Below, piece after piece: positions 1-5,889 of a DNA stretch of 8,812 nt. Source of the DNA: CAYQEC01 sp964569015. GTDB lineage: Bacteria; Actinomycetota; Acidimicrobiia; Spongiisociales; UBA5794. The notes under the pieces were generated by a model, which ran no database searches, was not told the DNA's origin, and saw nothing but the letters and a program-made list of their open reading frames with translations. Every line of letters starts with the position of its first letter. Position 1 is the first letter of the stretch. A program made the translations under genes and the position numbers. The stretch lies in the NCBI GenBank assembly GCA_964569015.1, contig CAZMSN010000066.1, positions 1 through 8,812 of the forward strand, in the 5' to 3' direction.

Positions 1-1
1 C

Positions 2-205
2 GCCTTCGACCACCTCGGCGCCGCCGACGTCACGATCCGCTGCGACGAGACCAACACCCGCAGCCGGGGTGTCGCCGAACGCTGCGCGCTCCACCTCGAG
101 TCGATCGGTCGGCGACCGGGACAGAGCAGCGACGACCCCAGCCGCGAGTGCATCTACCGCATCAGCCGAGCCGAGTACGAGGCAATCCCGGTCGTGGAGC
201 CGTAG
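2..205 (+). CDS. GNAT-family N-acetyltransferase, C-terminal fragment (5' end outside window)
   Basis: An open frame enters from the left edge and ends at TAG 203-205, leaving 67 residues. The segment reads like the last part of a RimJ/RimL-type GNAT acetyltransferase: a leucine-glycine-alanine turn, a beta strand (VTIRCDETN), then NTRSRGVAERCALHLES, which matches the family pattern of Asn, Ser and a following VAER helix that lines the acetyl-CoA site. A final strand (CIYRISRAEYEAI) follows, as in family members that end with a short RxEW-like tail. Such enzymes move an acetyl group from acetyl-CoA to an amine on a protein terminus or small molecule; the substrate cannot be told from this fragment. 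It lies upstream of xseA in the same direction, with 47 bases between, and xseA has its own promoter-like hexamer, so the two are probably separate units. Confidence 0.75.
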   Translation, partial: AFDHLGAADVTIRCDETNTRSRGVAERCALHLESIGRRPGQSSDDPSRECIYRISRAEYEAIPVVEP

Positions 206-239
206 CCGCAAGGCTCTCCCCAACGCTACCCACTCTCGC

Positions 240-245
240 TAGCGT
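240..245 (+). promoter_or_regulatory. Candidate -10 element of leaderless xseA promoter
   Basis: TAGCGT lies 7 bases before the chosen GTG start of xseA and fits the actinobacterial TAnnnT -10 pattern. A transcription start about 7 bases downstream would fall on or next to the start codon, giving a leaderless mRNA. No convincing -35 element is visible, and there is no properly spaced Shine-Dalgarno sequence (GAAGG ends only 2-3 bases before GTG). This is inference from spacing and from the same layout at two other genes here. Confidence 0.45.
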
Positions 246-252
246 CGAAGGT

Positions 253-1671
253 GTGGAAGAGCTCACCTACACCGTCGCCGACCTCTCCGCCGGCATCGCC
301 CAGGCGCTGAGGCACGCCTTCCCTGACGAGGTGTGGGTACGGGGCGAGATCCGCGACCTGAGCCGTCCCCAGTCGGGCCATGTCTACTTCAGCCTCGTCG
401 ACCCCGGCGAGCCGGGAGCGGCCCCCGCAGCATTGCTGCCGGTGACGCTGTTCGCCTTCGACAAGAAGACGGTCGACCGGCTGCTGCAACACGTCGGAGG
501 AATGGATCTGATGGACAACGGCGTCGAGGTGCGCATCCGAGGCCGGATCGCCCACTACGCCGCCCGCGGCACGGTGCAGCTCCGCATGACCCGGATCGAC
601 CCCGACTACACCCTCGGGCGGCTCGCCGCCGAGCGCGAGCGCCTCATCCAGGCACTGTCCGCCGAAGGTCTGCTCGACCGCAACGCTTCGCTGGCCGTGC
701 CGCCGGTGCCGCTCCGTATCGGCCTCGTCACCAGCGCCGGCAGCGCCGCCGAGGCCGACTTCCTCGATGAGCTGCGGCGTAGCCGCTACGCCTGGTCGGT
801 GCAGGTCTTCCACACCGCGGTGCAAGGCGCCGGCGCCGAGGCCGAGATCAGTGCCGGTCTCGCTCGTGCCGCAGCAGCCGGGCCGGAGGTCATTGCCCTC
901 GTGCGTGGTGGGGGGGCCCAGACCGACCTCGCCACCTTCGACTCCGAGACAGTGGCCCGCGCCATCGCCGCCGCCCCGGTGCCGGTCTTCACCGGGATCG
1001 GGCATGAAACGGATTCCACCGTGGCCGACCGGGTGGCCGCCCGATCCTTCAAGACGCCCACCGCGTGCGCCGGGGCCCTGGTCGGGATGGTCACCGCCTA
1101 CCTGCAACGCCTCGACGGTCATGCCGCGCGTCTCCGCCAGTCGGTCGTGATGCGCCTGAGCCGGGAGGACCAGAGCCTCGGCGCCGCCGGGCACGGCCTC
1201 GCCCGGGCCACCATCGTTCTGTTTCGTCACAACGAAGGCCGGCTCGGCACCGTGGCTTGGCGAACGGTGCGCGGCGCGAAGGCGGCCCTGATGCCGGCGG
1301 AGAACGCGCTCGCCCGCGCCGCCGAACACATCGAACAGTCTGCGGCACGGCGGCTGGGAACCGCGACGGCGGAGACGGCTCGCCACCGTGCTCGCCTCTC
1401 CACCGCCGGGCACCGACGAATCGCCGCCGCCGCGACCCGCCTCGCCGCTGCAGAGGCCCGGGCCGGGGCACACGATCCCCGTCGGGCGCTCGCCCGCGGC
1501 TGGTCGATCACCCGCGACGCCACAGGCCGGCTGGTGCGCGATCCATCCCAGGTCGAGATCGGAGACGATCTCACCACCGTGGTGGCCGGCGGCACCATCG
1601 GCAGCATCGTCGAATCGCTGGATCCTGTGTCGCCGCGGGGAGCTAGGGTCGGCGACGAGGAGGAATCGTGA
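253..1671 (+). CDS. xseA: Exodeoxyribonuclease VII large subunit
   Basis: Catalytic large subunit of exonuclease VII, which degrades single-stranded DNA to oligonucleotides in mismatch and recombination repair together with several XseB copies. The 472-residue product is near the usual 400-460. Residues about 1-105 form the OB-fold DNA-binding domain, with VWVRGEIRDL and SGHVYFSLVD matching the family's VEGEISN and GHxYFxLKD strands. The catalytic domain follows: IGLVTSAGSAAEADF, an RGGG motif at residues 218-221, and GHETD at 250-254, then an alanine-rich helical coiled-coil region and a C-terminal strand segment with DPRRALARGWSI. I chose GTG 253 because homology begins at ELTYTV just after it and a -10-like TAGCGT lies 7 bases upstream. 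The open frame extends to ATG 148, but that part overlaps the acetyltransferase gene and has no family similarity. The gene ends in a 4-base overlap with xseB. Confidence 0.96.
   Translation: MEELTYTVADLSAGIAQALRHAFPDEVWVRGEIRDLSRPQSGHVYFSLVDPGEPGAAPAALLPVTLFAFDKKTVDRLLQHVGGMDLMDNGVEVRIRGRIAHYAARGTVQLRMTRIDPDYTLGRLAAERERLIQALSAEGLLDRNASLAVPPVPLRIGLVTSAGSAAEADFLDELRRSRYAWSVQVFHTAVQGAGAEAEISAGLARAAAAGPEVIALVRGGGAQTDLATFDSETVARAIAAAPVPVFTGIGHETDSTVADRVAARSFKTPTACAGALVGMVTAYLQRLDGHAARLRQSVVMRLSREDQSLGAAGHGLARATIVLFRHNEGRLGTVAWRTVRGAKAALMPAENALARAAEHIEQSAARRLGTATAETARHRARLSTAGHRRIAAAATRLAAAEARAGAHDPRRALARGWSITRDATGRLVRDPSQVEIGDDLTTVVAGGTIGSIVESLDPVSPRGARVGDEEES
1658..1663 (+). promoter_or_regulatory. 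Shine-Dalgarno site for xseB
   Basis: AGGAGG sits 4 bases before the GTG start of xseB, inside the last codons of xseA. It supports the GTG at 1668 and indicates that xseB is translated from the xseA transcript. Confidence 0.75.
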
Positions 1672-1907
1672 CAAAGCCCGCCGAGCAGCCCGGTTACGCC
1701 GCAGCCATGCAGGAACTCGAGGAGATCCTCGCCGAGATCGAGGAAGAGCAGGTGGACGTCGATGTGCTGGCCGTCAAGGTCGAGCGCGCTGCGGAGCTGA
1801 TCCGCATCTGCCGGGAGCGCATCTCGGCGACCCGGCTCGAGGTCGAGCGGGTGGTGGATGGCCTCACCGGCGACTCGGCCGAGGAGGAACGAAAGGAGTC
1901 GACATGA
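1668..1907 (+). CDS. xseB: Exodeoxyribonuclease VII small subunit
   Basis: Non-catalytic small subunit that binds the coiled-coil arm of XseA in exonuclease VII. The 79-residue product has the usual XseB size and helical-hairpin pattern: a tyrosine followed by a helix (YAAAMQELEEILAEIEE, residues 10-26), a short turn with VDVD, and a second helix containing VERAAELIRICRERI (about 38-52) that matches the family's YERGxxLxxxCxxxL segment. A charged tail completes the protein. The start is GTG 1668, overlapping the xseA stop as GTGA and preceded by AGGAGG at a good distance. The stop overlaps the ATG of the next gene as ATGA, so all three are probably one operon with coupled translation. Confidence 0.93.
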   Translation: MTKPAEQPGYAAAMQELEEILAEIEEEQVDVDVLAVKVERAAELIRICRERISATRLEVERVVDGLTGDSAEEERKEST

Positions 1908-2323
1908 CCGCTGAAGGGGCACGACCACCGGAGATCACCGCCCGTCAGGGGTTCTTCCCCCTGGTGACGGCCGATGACGTGAGAATGACACAGGCCGGGA
2001 GCTTCGTGGTGATGGCATCGGGCCCGGCGTCCTTCAAACAGGCCGCGGCCAACTTCTGTTTCGTTGGTGGCGACGTCGACGTCACCCAGGGTGGCTCGAA
2101 CGTGACGATCGCGGCGGGCGACGTCTCGGTGCGCCAAGGCGGCGGCGGGATCATGGTGGGTGCCAAGGTTGATGTCCGGGAGGGCTTCGTCGGGGCCGTG
2201 CTCGCCCGAGATGTGCAGCTCGAGAACTCGAGGGTGCTGCTCACCACCCCACAAGCGGCGGCCTTCGGGGCTGCCTTGGGCGCGGTCCTGCTGCTGTTCG
2301 GCCGCCTGTTGCGACGCCGCTGA
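1904..2323 (+). CDS. Small 16-residue-repeat (beta-helix-like) protein with C-terminal membrane segment
   Basis: Function unknown. The 139-residue product starts at ATG 1904, overlapping the xseB stop by 4 bases and preceded by AAAGGAG at 1892-1898. After about 20 residues it holds degenerate repeats: each rung has a V-x-V/M strand, a Gln or Glu, small glycine-rich residues and a second hydrophobic strand. Gln/Glu residues fall at 30, 46, 62, 78, 93 and 107, a 14-16 residue period as in right-handed beta-helices and bactofilin-like polymer-forming proteins. The C-terminus has a hydrophobic stretch, residues 118-133 (AAAFGAALGAVLLLFG), then RLLRRR, which looks like a tail anchor. No signal peptide is visible, so the repeat domain may be cytoplasmic and membrane-tethered; the basic tail alone does not settle topology. 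Similarity to bactofilins is at pattern level only. Placement in the xseAB operon hints at, but does not show, a link to exonuclease VII. Confidence 0.85.
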   Translation: MTAEGARPPEITARQGFFPLVTADDVRMTQAGSFVVMASGPASFKQAAANFCFVGGDVDVTQGGSNVTIAAGDVSVRQGGGGIMVGAKVDVREGFVGAVLARDVQLENSRVLLTTPQAAAFGAALGAVLLLFGRLLRRR

Positions 2324-2352
2324 CAGGCTCTCGTGAAGGGTCTGGCCCTGCG

Positions 2353-2358
2353 TAAGCT
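2353..2358 (+). promoter_or_regulatory. Candidate -10 element of leaderless malic enzyme promoter
   Basis: TAAGCT lies 6 bases before ATG 2365 in the 41-base gap after the repeat-protein gene. It fits TAnnnT and would place transcription initiation on or beside the ATG. No Shine-Dalgarno sequence precedes the start, which agrees with leaderless translation. A short inverted repeat (AGGG 2337-2340, CCCT 2346-2349) lies just upstream. Confidence 0.45.
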
Positions 2359-2364
2359 GTGTCG

Positions 2365-4086
2365 ATGACCTCTGCCTCCACCACACCGGATTTCCGGCCG
2401 CGCACAGACCCCGACGGCGGCGAGCGCTACCTGCTGCTCGCCGCCCGGGGACGGGAGCTGCTCGAGAACCCGCTTCTCAACAAGGGCACCGCCTTCACCC
2501 GGGAGGAGCGGGAGGCATTCGACCTGATCGGCCTGCTCCCTGATCGGGTCTCCGCGATTGAGGACCAGCTCCTGCGGGTCCGGGAGCAGTTCGATCACAA
2601 ACCGACGGACATGGAGAAGAGCATCTATCTCAATGCTCTGATGGATCGCAATGAGACGCTCTTCTACCGCTTCGTGCTGGAGCACGTCACCGAGATGGTC
2701 CCCATCGTGTACACGCCGACGGTGGCATCGGCCTGCCGGCACTGGAGCAGCATCTACCGCCGGAGCCGCGGCATCTACCTCACACCGCGCGATCGGGGGC
2801 GCATGGCCCGCGTGCTGCGCAATCACGCCCCGGCTGAGCGACCCGTGATCGTGGTCACCGACAACGAGCGGATTCTCGGCATCGGCGATCAGGGCGCCGG
2901 CGGCATGGGCATCCCCATCGGCAAGCTCGCCCTGTACACGGCGGCGGCCGGGATCCATCCGAGCCGCGGCATCCCCGTTTCGCTCGACGTCGGCACCAAC
3001 AATGAGGAGCTGCTGCGCGACCCGCTCTACATCGGCTACCGAGAACCGCGGATGCGTGGTGAGGAGTACGAGCAGTTCGTCGCGGAATTCGTCGCCGCCG
3101 TGCTCGACGTGTTTCCCGGGGCCCTGCTCCAGTGGGAGGATTTCGCCAACCTCACCAGCTTCCACAATCTCGACGAGTACCGCGACACCATTGCCTCGTT
3201 CAACGACGACATCCAGGGCACCGCCGCCATGGTGGTCGCCGGGCTGATGGCCGTCACCACGTTCCACGGTGGCCGCCTCCGCGACCACCGGGTCGTCATC
3301 GCCGGCGCCGGCTCGGCCGGGGTGGGAATCCGTGACCAGATCCTGACGGCGATGGTGGCTGACGGCGCCGAGCGGGCCGAGGCGGAGCGCCGCATCCTCG
3401 TGGTCGACAGCAAGGGCCTGGTGATCGAGGACCGCACCGACCTCACGCCCTACAAGCGAAGCCTCGCCGTGCCGCGGGACACCGTTGCCGGCTGGGAGAT
3501 CGCCGGTCCTTTCATCGGCCTCGCAGACGTGGTTCGCAATGCCGAGGCGACGGTGCTCATCGGCGTCAGCGGAACGCCGGGCCTGTTCACCGAGGAGATC
3601 GTCCGCCATGTCGGGGCGCATGCCGAGCGTCCGATCATCATGGCGCTCTCCAATCCGACGAGCAAGACCGAAGTGCTTCCCGAGCACGCCCTCGCCTGGA
3701 CCGACGGTCGTGCCGTGGTCGCCACCGGCAGCCCGTTCGCCCCGGTGGCGCTCGATGACCGCACCCACTCCATCGGCCAGGCGAACAACGTGGTGGTGTT
3801 CCCGGGGATCGGCTTGGCGGTGCTCGTCGTCGGCGCCACCCGCGTCAGCGACGAGATGTTTCTGGCCGCCTCCAGGGCACTCGCCGCTCTCGTCGACGAC
3901 GAATGCCTCAGCGCCGGGCAGATGTACCCACAGATCTCTGGCATGCGCGAGGTGTCGGCCGCGGTCGCCAAGGCAGTTGCGCTCGAAGCCATCGACAGTG
4001 GCCTCGCCGCGCCGATGGAGGACCTCGACTCCGCCATCGCCGCCGCCATGTGGTATCCGGAATACGTGGCGTACCGGCCGGCATGA
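2365..4086 (+). CDS. maeA: Malic enzyme (malate dehydrogenase, oxaloacetate-decarboxylating), long SfcA/MaeA type
   Basis: Converts malate to pyruvate and CO2 while reducing NAD or NADP, in the cytoplasm, linking C4 acids to pyruvate. The 573-residue product matches the long malic enzyme class shared by E. coli MaeA and animals. The N-terminal domain has NKGTAFTREER and the catalytic tyrosine region EMVPIVYTPT (Tyr 116). Next comes GIGDQGAGGMGIPIGKL with the catalytic lysine at 187. Metal ligands are visible as Glu 258 and Asp 259 in QWEDFA, and Asp 281-282 in FNDDIQGTA. A Rossmann motif GAGSAG lies at 314-319, followed by LVVDSKGLV; I cannot decide cofactor preference from this. ATG 2365 is preferred because a TAAGCT hexamer lies 6 bases upstream; GTG 2359 is an in-frame alternative adding two residues. 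The stop overlaps the start of the nucleotidase gene by 4 bases. Confidence 0.95.
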   Translation: MTSASTTPDFRPRTDPDGGERYLLLAARGRELLENPLLNKGTAFTREEREAFDLIGLLPDRVSAIEDQLLRVREQFDHKPTDMEKSIYLNALMDRNETLFYRFVLEHVTEMVPIVYTPTVASACRHWSSIYRRSRGIYLTPRDRGRMARVLRNHAPAERPVIVVTDNERILGIGDQGAGGMGIPIGKLALYTAAAGIHPSRGIPVSLDVGTNNEELLRDPLYIGYREPRMRGEEYEQFVAEFVAAVLDVFPGALLQWEDFANLTSFHNLDEYRDTIASFNDDIQGTAAMVVAGLMAVTTFHGGRLRDHRVVIAGAGSAGVGIRDQILTAMVADGAERAEAERRILVVDSKGLVIEDRTDLTPYKRSLAVPRDTVAGWEIAGPFIGLADVVRNAEATVLIGVSGTPGLFTEEIVRHVGAHAERPIIMALSNPTSKTEVLPEHALAWTDGRAVVATGSPFAPVALDDRTHSIGQANNVVVFPGIGLAVLVVGATRVSDEMFLAASRALAALVDDECLSAGQMYPQISGMREVSAAVAKAVALEAIDSGLAAPMEDLDSAIAAAMWYPEYVAYRPA

Positions 4087-5531
4087 CGTACCCCGATCCC
4101 TTCCCTCCCGAACGCGGCATCTACGCCAATCGCACCGTCAACCTTCGCTCGATCCGGGCCATCGGCTACGACATGGACTACACCCTCGTCCACTACCGGG
4201 TGCAAGAGTGGGAGGCCGAGGCCTTCGAGCACGCCAAGGCGAGGCTCCTCGCCGACGGGTGGCCGGTCGAGGAGGTGACGTTCGACTCCAATCAGGTGAT
4301 CCGGGGGCTCGCCATCGACCTCGCCGAGGGCAACCTGCTCAAGGCCACCCGCTTCGGGTATGTCATCCGGGCCGCCCACGGCACCCGTTTCCTCGACTTC
4401 GACGCCATGCGCACCACCTACGCCGGGACCTTTGTCGACCTCGCCGAGGACCGCTTCGAGTTCCTCAACACCCTCTTCTCACTGTCGGAGGCGAGCCTCT
4501 ACGCCCAGCTCGTCGACCGAACGGACGCCGGCGTGATCTCACCCGGCATCGGCTATCGCGACCTCTACCACGCGGTGCGCGAGGCGCACGACGGCGCCCA
4601 CGCCGCAGGGGACCTCAAGCGCGAGATCCAGGCCGATCCCGACCGGTTCGTGGACCCCGATCCCGACATCGTGCCGACACTGCTCGACCAGCACAACGCC
4701 GGAAAGCAGCTCATGCTCATCACCAACGCCGAGTGGGACTACGCGCAGGTGATGATGGCCTACGCCATGGATCCCTACCTGCCTGCCGGGATGGTGTGGC
4801 GCGACCTGTTCGACACGATCATCGTCTCCGCCGACAAGCCCGGCTTCTTCACCAGCGTCCGGCCGCTGTACAAGGTGGTGGACGAGGAGGCCTCGGTGCT
4901 GCTGCCGCACCCGAGACCGATCGAGGCGGGCGGCGTGTTCTTCGGTGGATGCGCCCCGCAAGTGGAGGTGTCGTTGGGTCTCGCCGGCGACGAGATCCTC
5001 TACGTCGGCGATCACATCTTCGGGGACGTGCACTTCTCCAAGGCGCTGCTGCGCTGGCGCACTGCTCTCATCCTGCGGGAGCTGGAGACCGAGGTGCGCG
5101 CCCTGATGGAGTTCCAGCCGCAACAGGTCGAGCTGAGCGAGCTGATGGAGCGCAAGACGGCGCTCGAATCTCGCCTCGCTGCGGTGAGGCTCACCGAGCA
5201 GCGCAGGCGCTTGGGCTACGCCGAGCCGCCGTTCACCGTGGCACGGCCCCGCAACGAGATCGAGCGGATCCGCTCCGAGCTCACCGCGCTCGACGAGATC
5301 ATCACGCCGCTGGCGATCGCCGCCGGGCAGCTCTGCAACGAGGCGTGGGGGCCGCTGATGCGCGCCGGGGTGGACAAGAGCCTGTTTGCCCGCCAAGTCG
5401 AGCGGTACGCCGACTGCTACACGTCGCGGGTGTCCAACCTCCTCCACGCCACCCCGTTCGCTCTGCTACGGGCTCGACGCACCGATCTCCCGCACGATCC
5501 CGATGCCCGATTGACCGAAGCCGAGAGCTGA
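4083..5531 (+). CDS. HAD-superfamily 5'-nucleotidase, cytosolic nucleotidase II-like (HAD-IG family)
   Basis: Predicted Mg-dependent phosphatase of nucleoside 5'-monophosphates; the eukaryotic relatives act on IMP and GMP. The 482-residue protein has all HAD motifs: GYDMDYTL with nucleophile Asp 30 and Asp 32; LITNAEWDY with Thr 214; SADKPGFF with Lys 252; and YVGDHIFGD with Asp 310 and Asp 315. Beyond these, RGLAIDLAEGNLLK (74-87) and FARQVERYADCY (435-446), then LPHD (469-472), correspond to segments I recall from human NT5C2, so similarity is full-length rather than only the HAD core. A charged helical region lies at roughly 345-415. ATG 4083 overlaps the malic enzyme stop as ATGA and lacks a clear Shine-Dalgarno site, suggesting translation coupled to malic enzyme. 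Substrate and any allosteric control are inference; it might act on another phosphorylated compound. Confidence 0.9.
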   Translation: MTYPDPFPPERGIYANRTVNLRSIRAIGYDMDYTLVHYRVQEWEAEAFEHAKARLLADGWPVEEVTFDSNQVIRGLAIDLAEGNLLKATRFGYVIRAAHGTRFLDFDAMRTTYAGTFVDLAEDRFEFLNTLFSLSEASLYAQLVDRTDAGVISPGIGYRDLYHAVREAHDGAHAAGDLKREIQADPDRFVDPDPDIVPTLLDQHNAGKQLMLITNAEWDYAQVMMAYAMDPYLPAGMVWRDLFDTIIVSADKPGFFTSVRPLYKVVDEEASVLLPHPRPIEAGGVFFGGCAPQVEVSLGLAGDEILYVGDHIFGDVHFSKALLRWRTALILRELETEVRALMEFQPQQVELSELMERKTALESRLAAVRLTEQRRRLGYAEPPFTVARPRNEIERIRSELTALDEIITPLAIAAGQLCNEAWGPLMRAGVDKSLFARQVERYADCYTSRVSNLLHATPFALLRARRTDLPHDPDARLTEAES

Positions 5532-5565
5532 GGTGCCTCCCGGCTGAGCGCCTCGGCGACGCTCC

Positions 5566-5571
5566 TAGAGT
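5566..5571 (+). promoter_or_regulatory. Candidate -10 element of leaderless xdhC promoter
   Basis: TAGAGT lies 9 bases before the TTG start at 5581 in the 49-base gap after the nucleotidase gene. The same bases contain an in-frame TAG (5566-5568), so translation of the downstream frame cannot start further upstream. There is no Shine-Dalgarno sequence before the TTG, which fits a leaderless or nearly leaderless mRNA. Confidence 0.4.
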
Positions 5572-5580
5572 CGCGGTGAA

Positions 5581-5889
5581 TTGAAAGACGTGCTCGAGAT
5601 CTACGATCGCTGGAGAGCCGCCGGCAAGCAGGTGGCGGTGGCCACTCTGGTGCGTGTCCAAGGTTCGGCTCCCTGCCGGGAAGGCTCCAAGTTCCTCGTG
5701 TCCTCCGACGGTGACATGGCGGGATCGGTGAGCGGAGGATGTGTCGAGAACGACATCCTCCTCCACGCCCAGGACGTGATCGAGTCGGGGGTGAGCGCGC
5801 TCGTCACCTACGGGATCGCCGACGAGGAGGCGTTCGAGGTCGGTCTCACCTGCGGCGGCACCATCGACGTGTTCATCGAGCGATGGTGA
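5581..5889 (+). CDS. XdhC/CoxI-family protein, N-terminal domain encoded as a separate gene
   Basis: XdhC-type proteins bind molybdenum cofactor and help its sulfuration and insertion into xanthine dehydrogenase or CO dehydrogenase-like enzymes. This 102-residue product is the N-terminal XdhC_CoxI domain alone: ATLVRVQGSAPCREGSKFLV (residues 21-40), then GSVSGGCVENDI with Cys 54, and a closing LTCGGTIDVFIERW with Cys 91. These are the family's GSxPRxxG, GGCVE and CGGxxxVFIE motifs; the usual arginine after GSxP is replaced by Cys 32 here. TTG 5581 is the likely start, since an in-frame TAG lies at 5566 and homology begins at once; GTG 5590 is the only close alternative. The stop overlaps the start of the next gene, which carries the rest of the XdhC fold. 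No molybdoenzyme subunits are in the window, so the client enzyme is unknown. Confidence 0.87.
   Translation: MKDVLEIYDRWRAAGKQVAVATLVRVQGSAPCREGSKFLVSSDGDMAGSVSGGCVENDILLHAQDVIESGVSALVTYGIADEEAFEVGLTCGGTIDVFIERW

Noticed and set aside
148..252. ATG 148 as the xseA start
   Set aside because: It would overlap the acetyltransferase gene by 58 bases, add 35 residues without family similarity, and bypass the TAGCGT/GTG 253 arrangement.
226..1674. 482-codon minus-strand open frame antisense to xseA
   Set aside because: It mirrors a real, well-conserved gene; the translation is rich in Gly, His, Arg and Val with no family motif. Long antisense frames are expected in high-GC DNA.
1388..1903. Possible N-terminal extension of the repeat protein
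   Set aside because: The open frame continues upstream through xseA and xseB, but that part is Arg/Pro-rich shadow; ATG 1904 has a ribosome binding site and an ATGA overlap.
2337..2349. AGGG/CCCT hairpin after the repeat-protein gene as a terminator
   Set aside because: The stem is only 4 base pairs and has no T-run.
1945..3768. 607-codon minus-strand open frame antisense to the repeat protein and malic enzyme
   Set aside because: It spans two convincing plus-strand genes and an intergenic promoter region, and its product has low-complexity composition without recognisable domains.
5520..5557. Inverted repeat GCCGAG (5520-5525) with CTCGGC (5552-5557) after the nucleotidase gene as a terminator
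   Set aside because: The 26-base loop is long, there is no T-run, and the repeat is only 6 bases; too weak to annotate.
3485..5584. 699-codon plus-strand frame crossing malic enzyme and the nucleotidase
   Set aside because: The product is dominated by Arg, Pro and Ser, the usual sign of a shifted frame in GC-rich DNA; both genes beneath it have complete motif sets.
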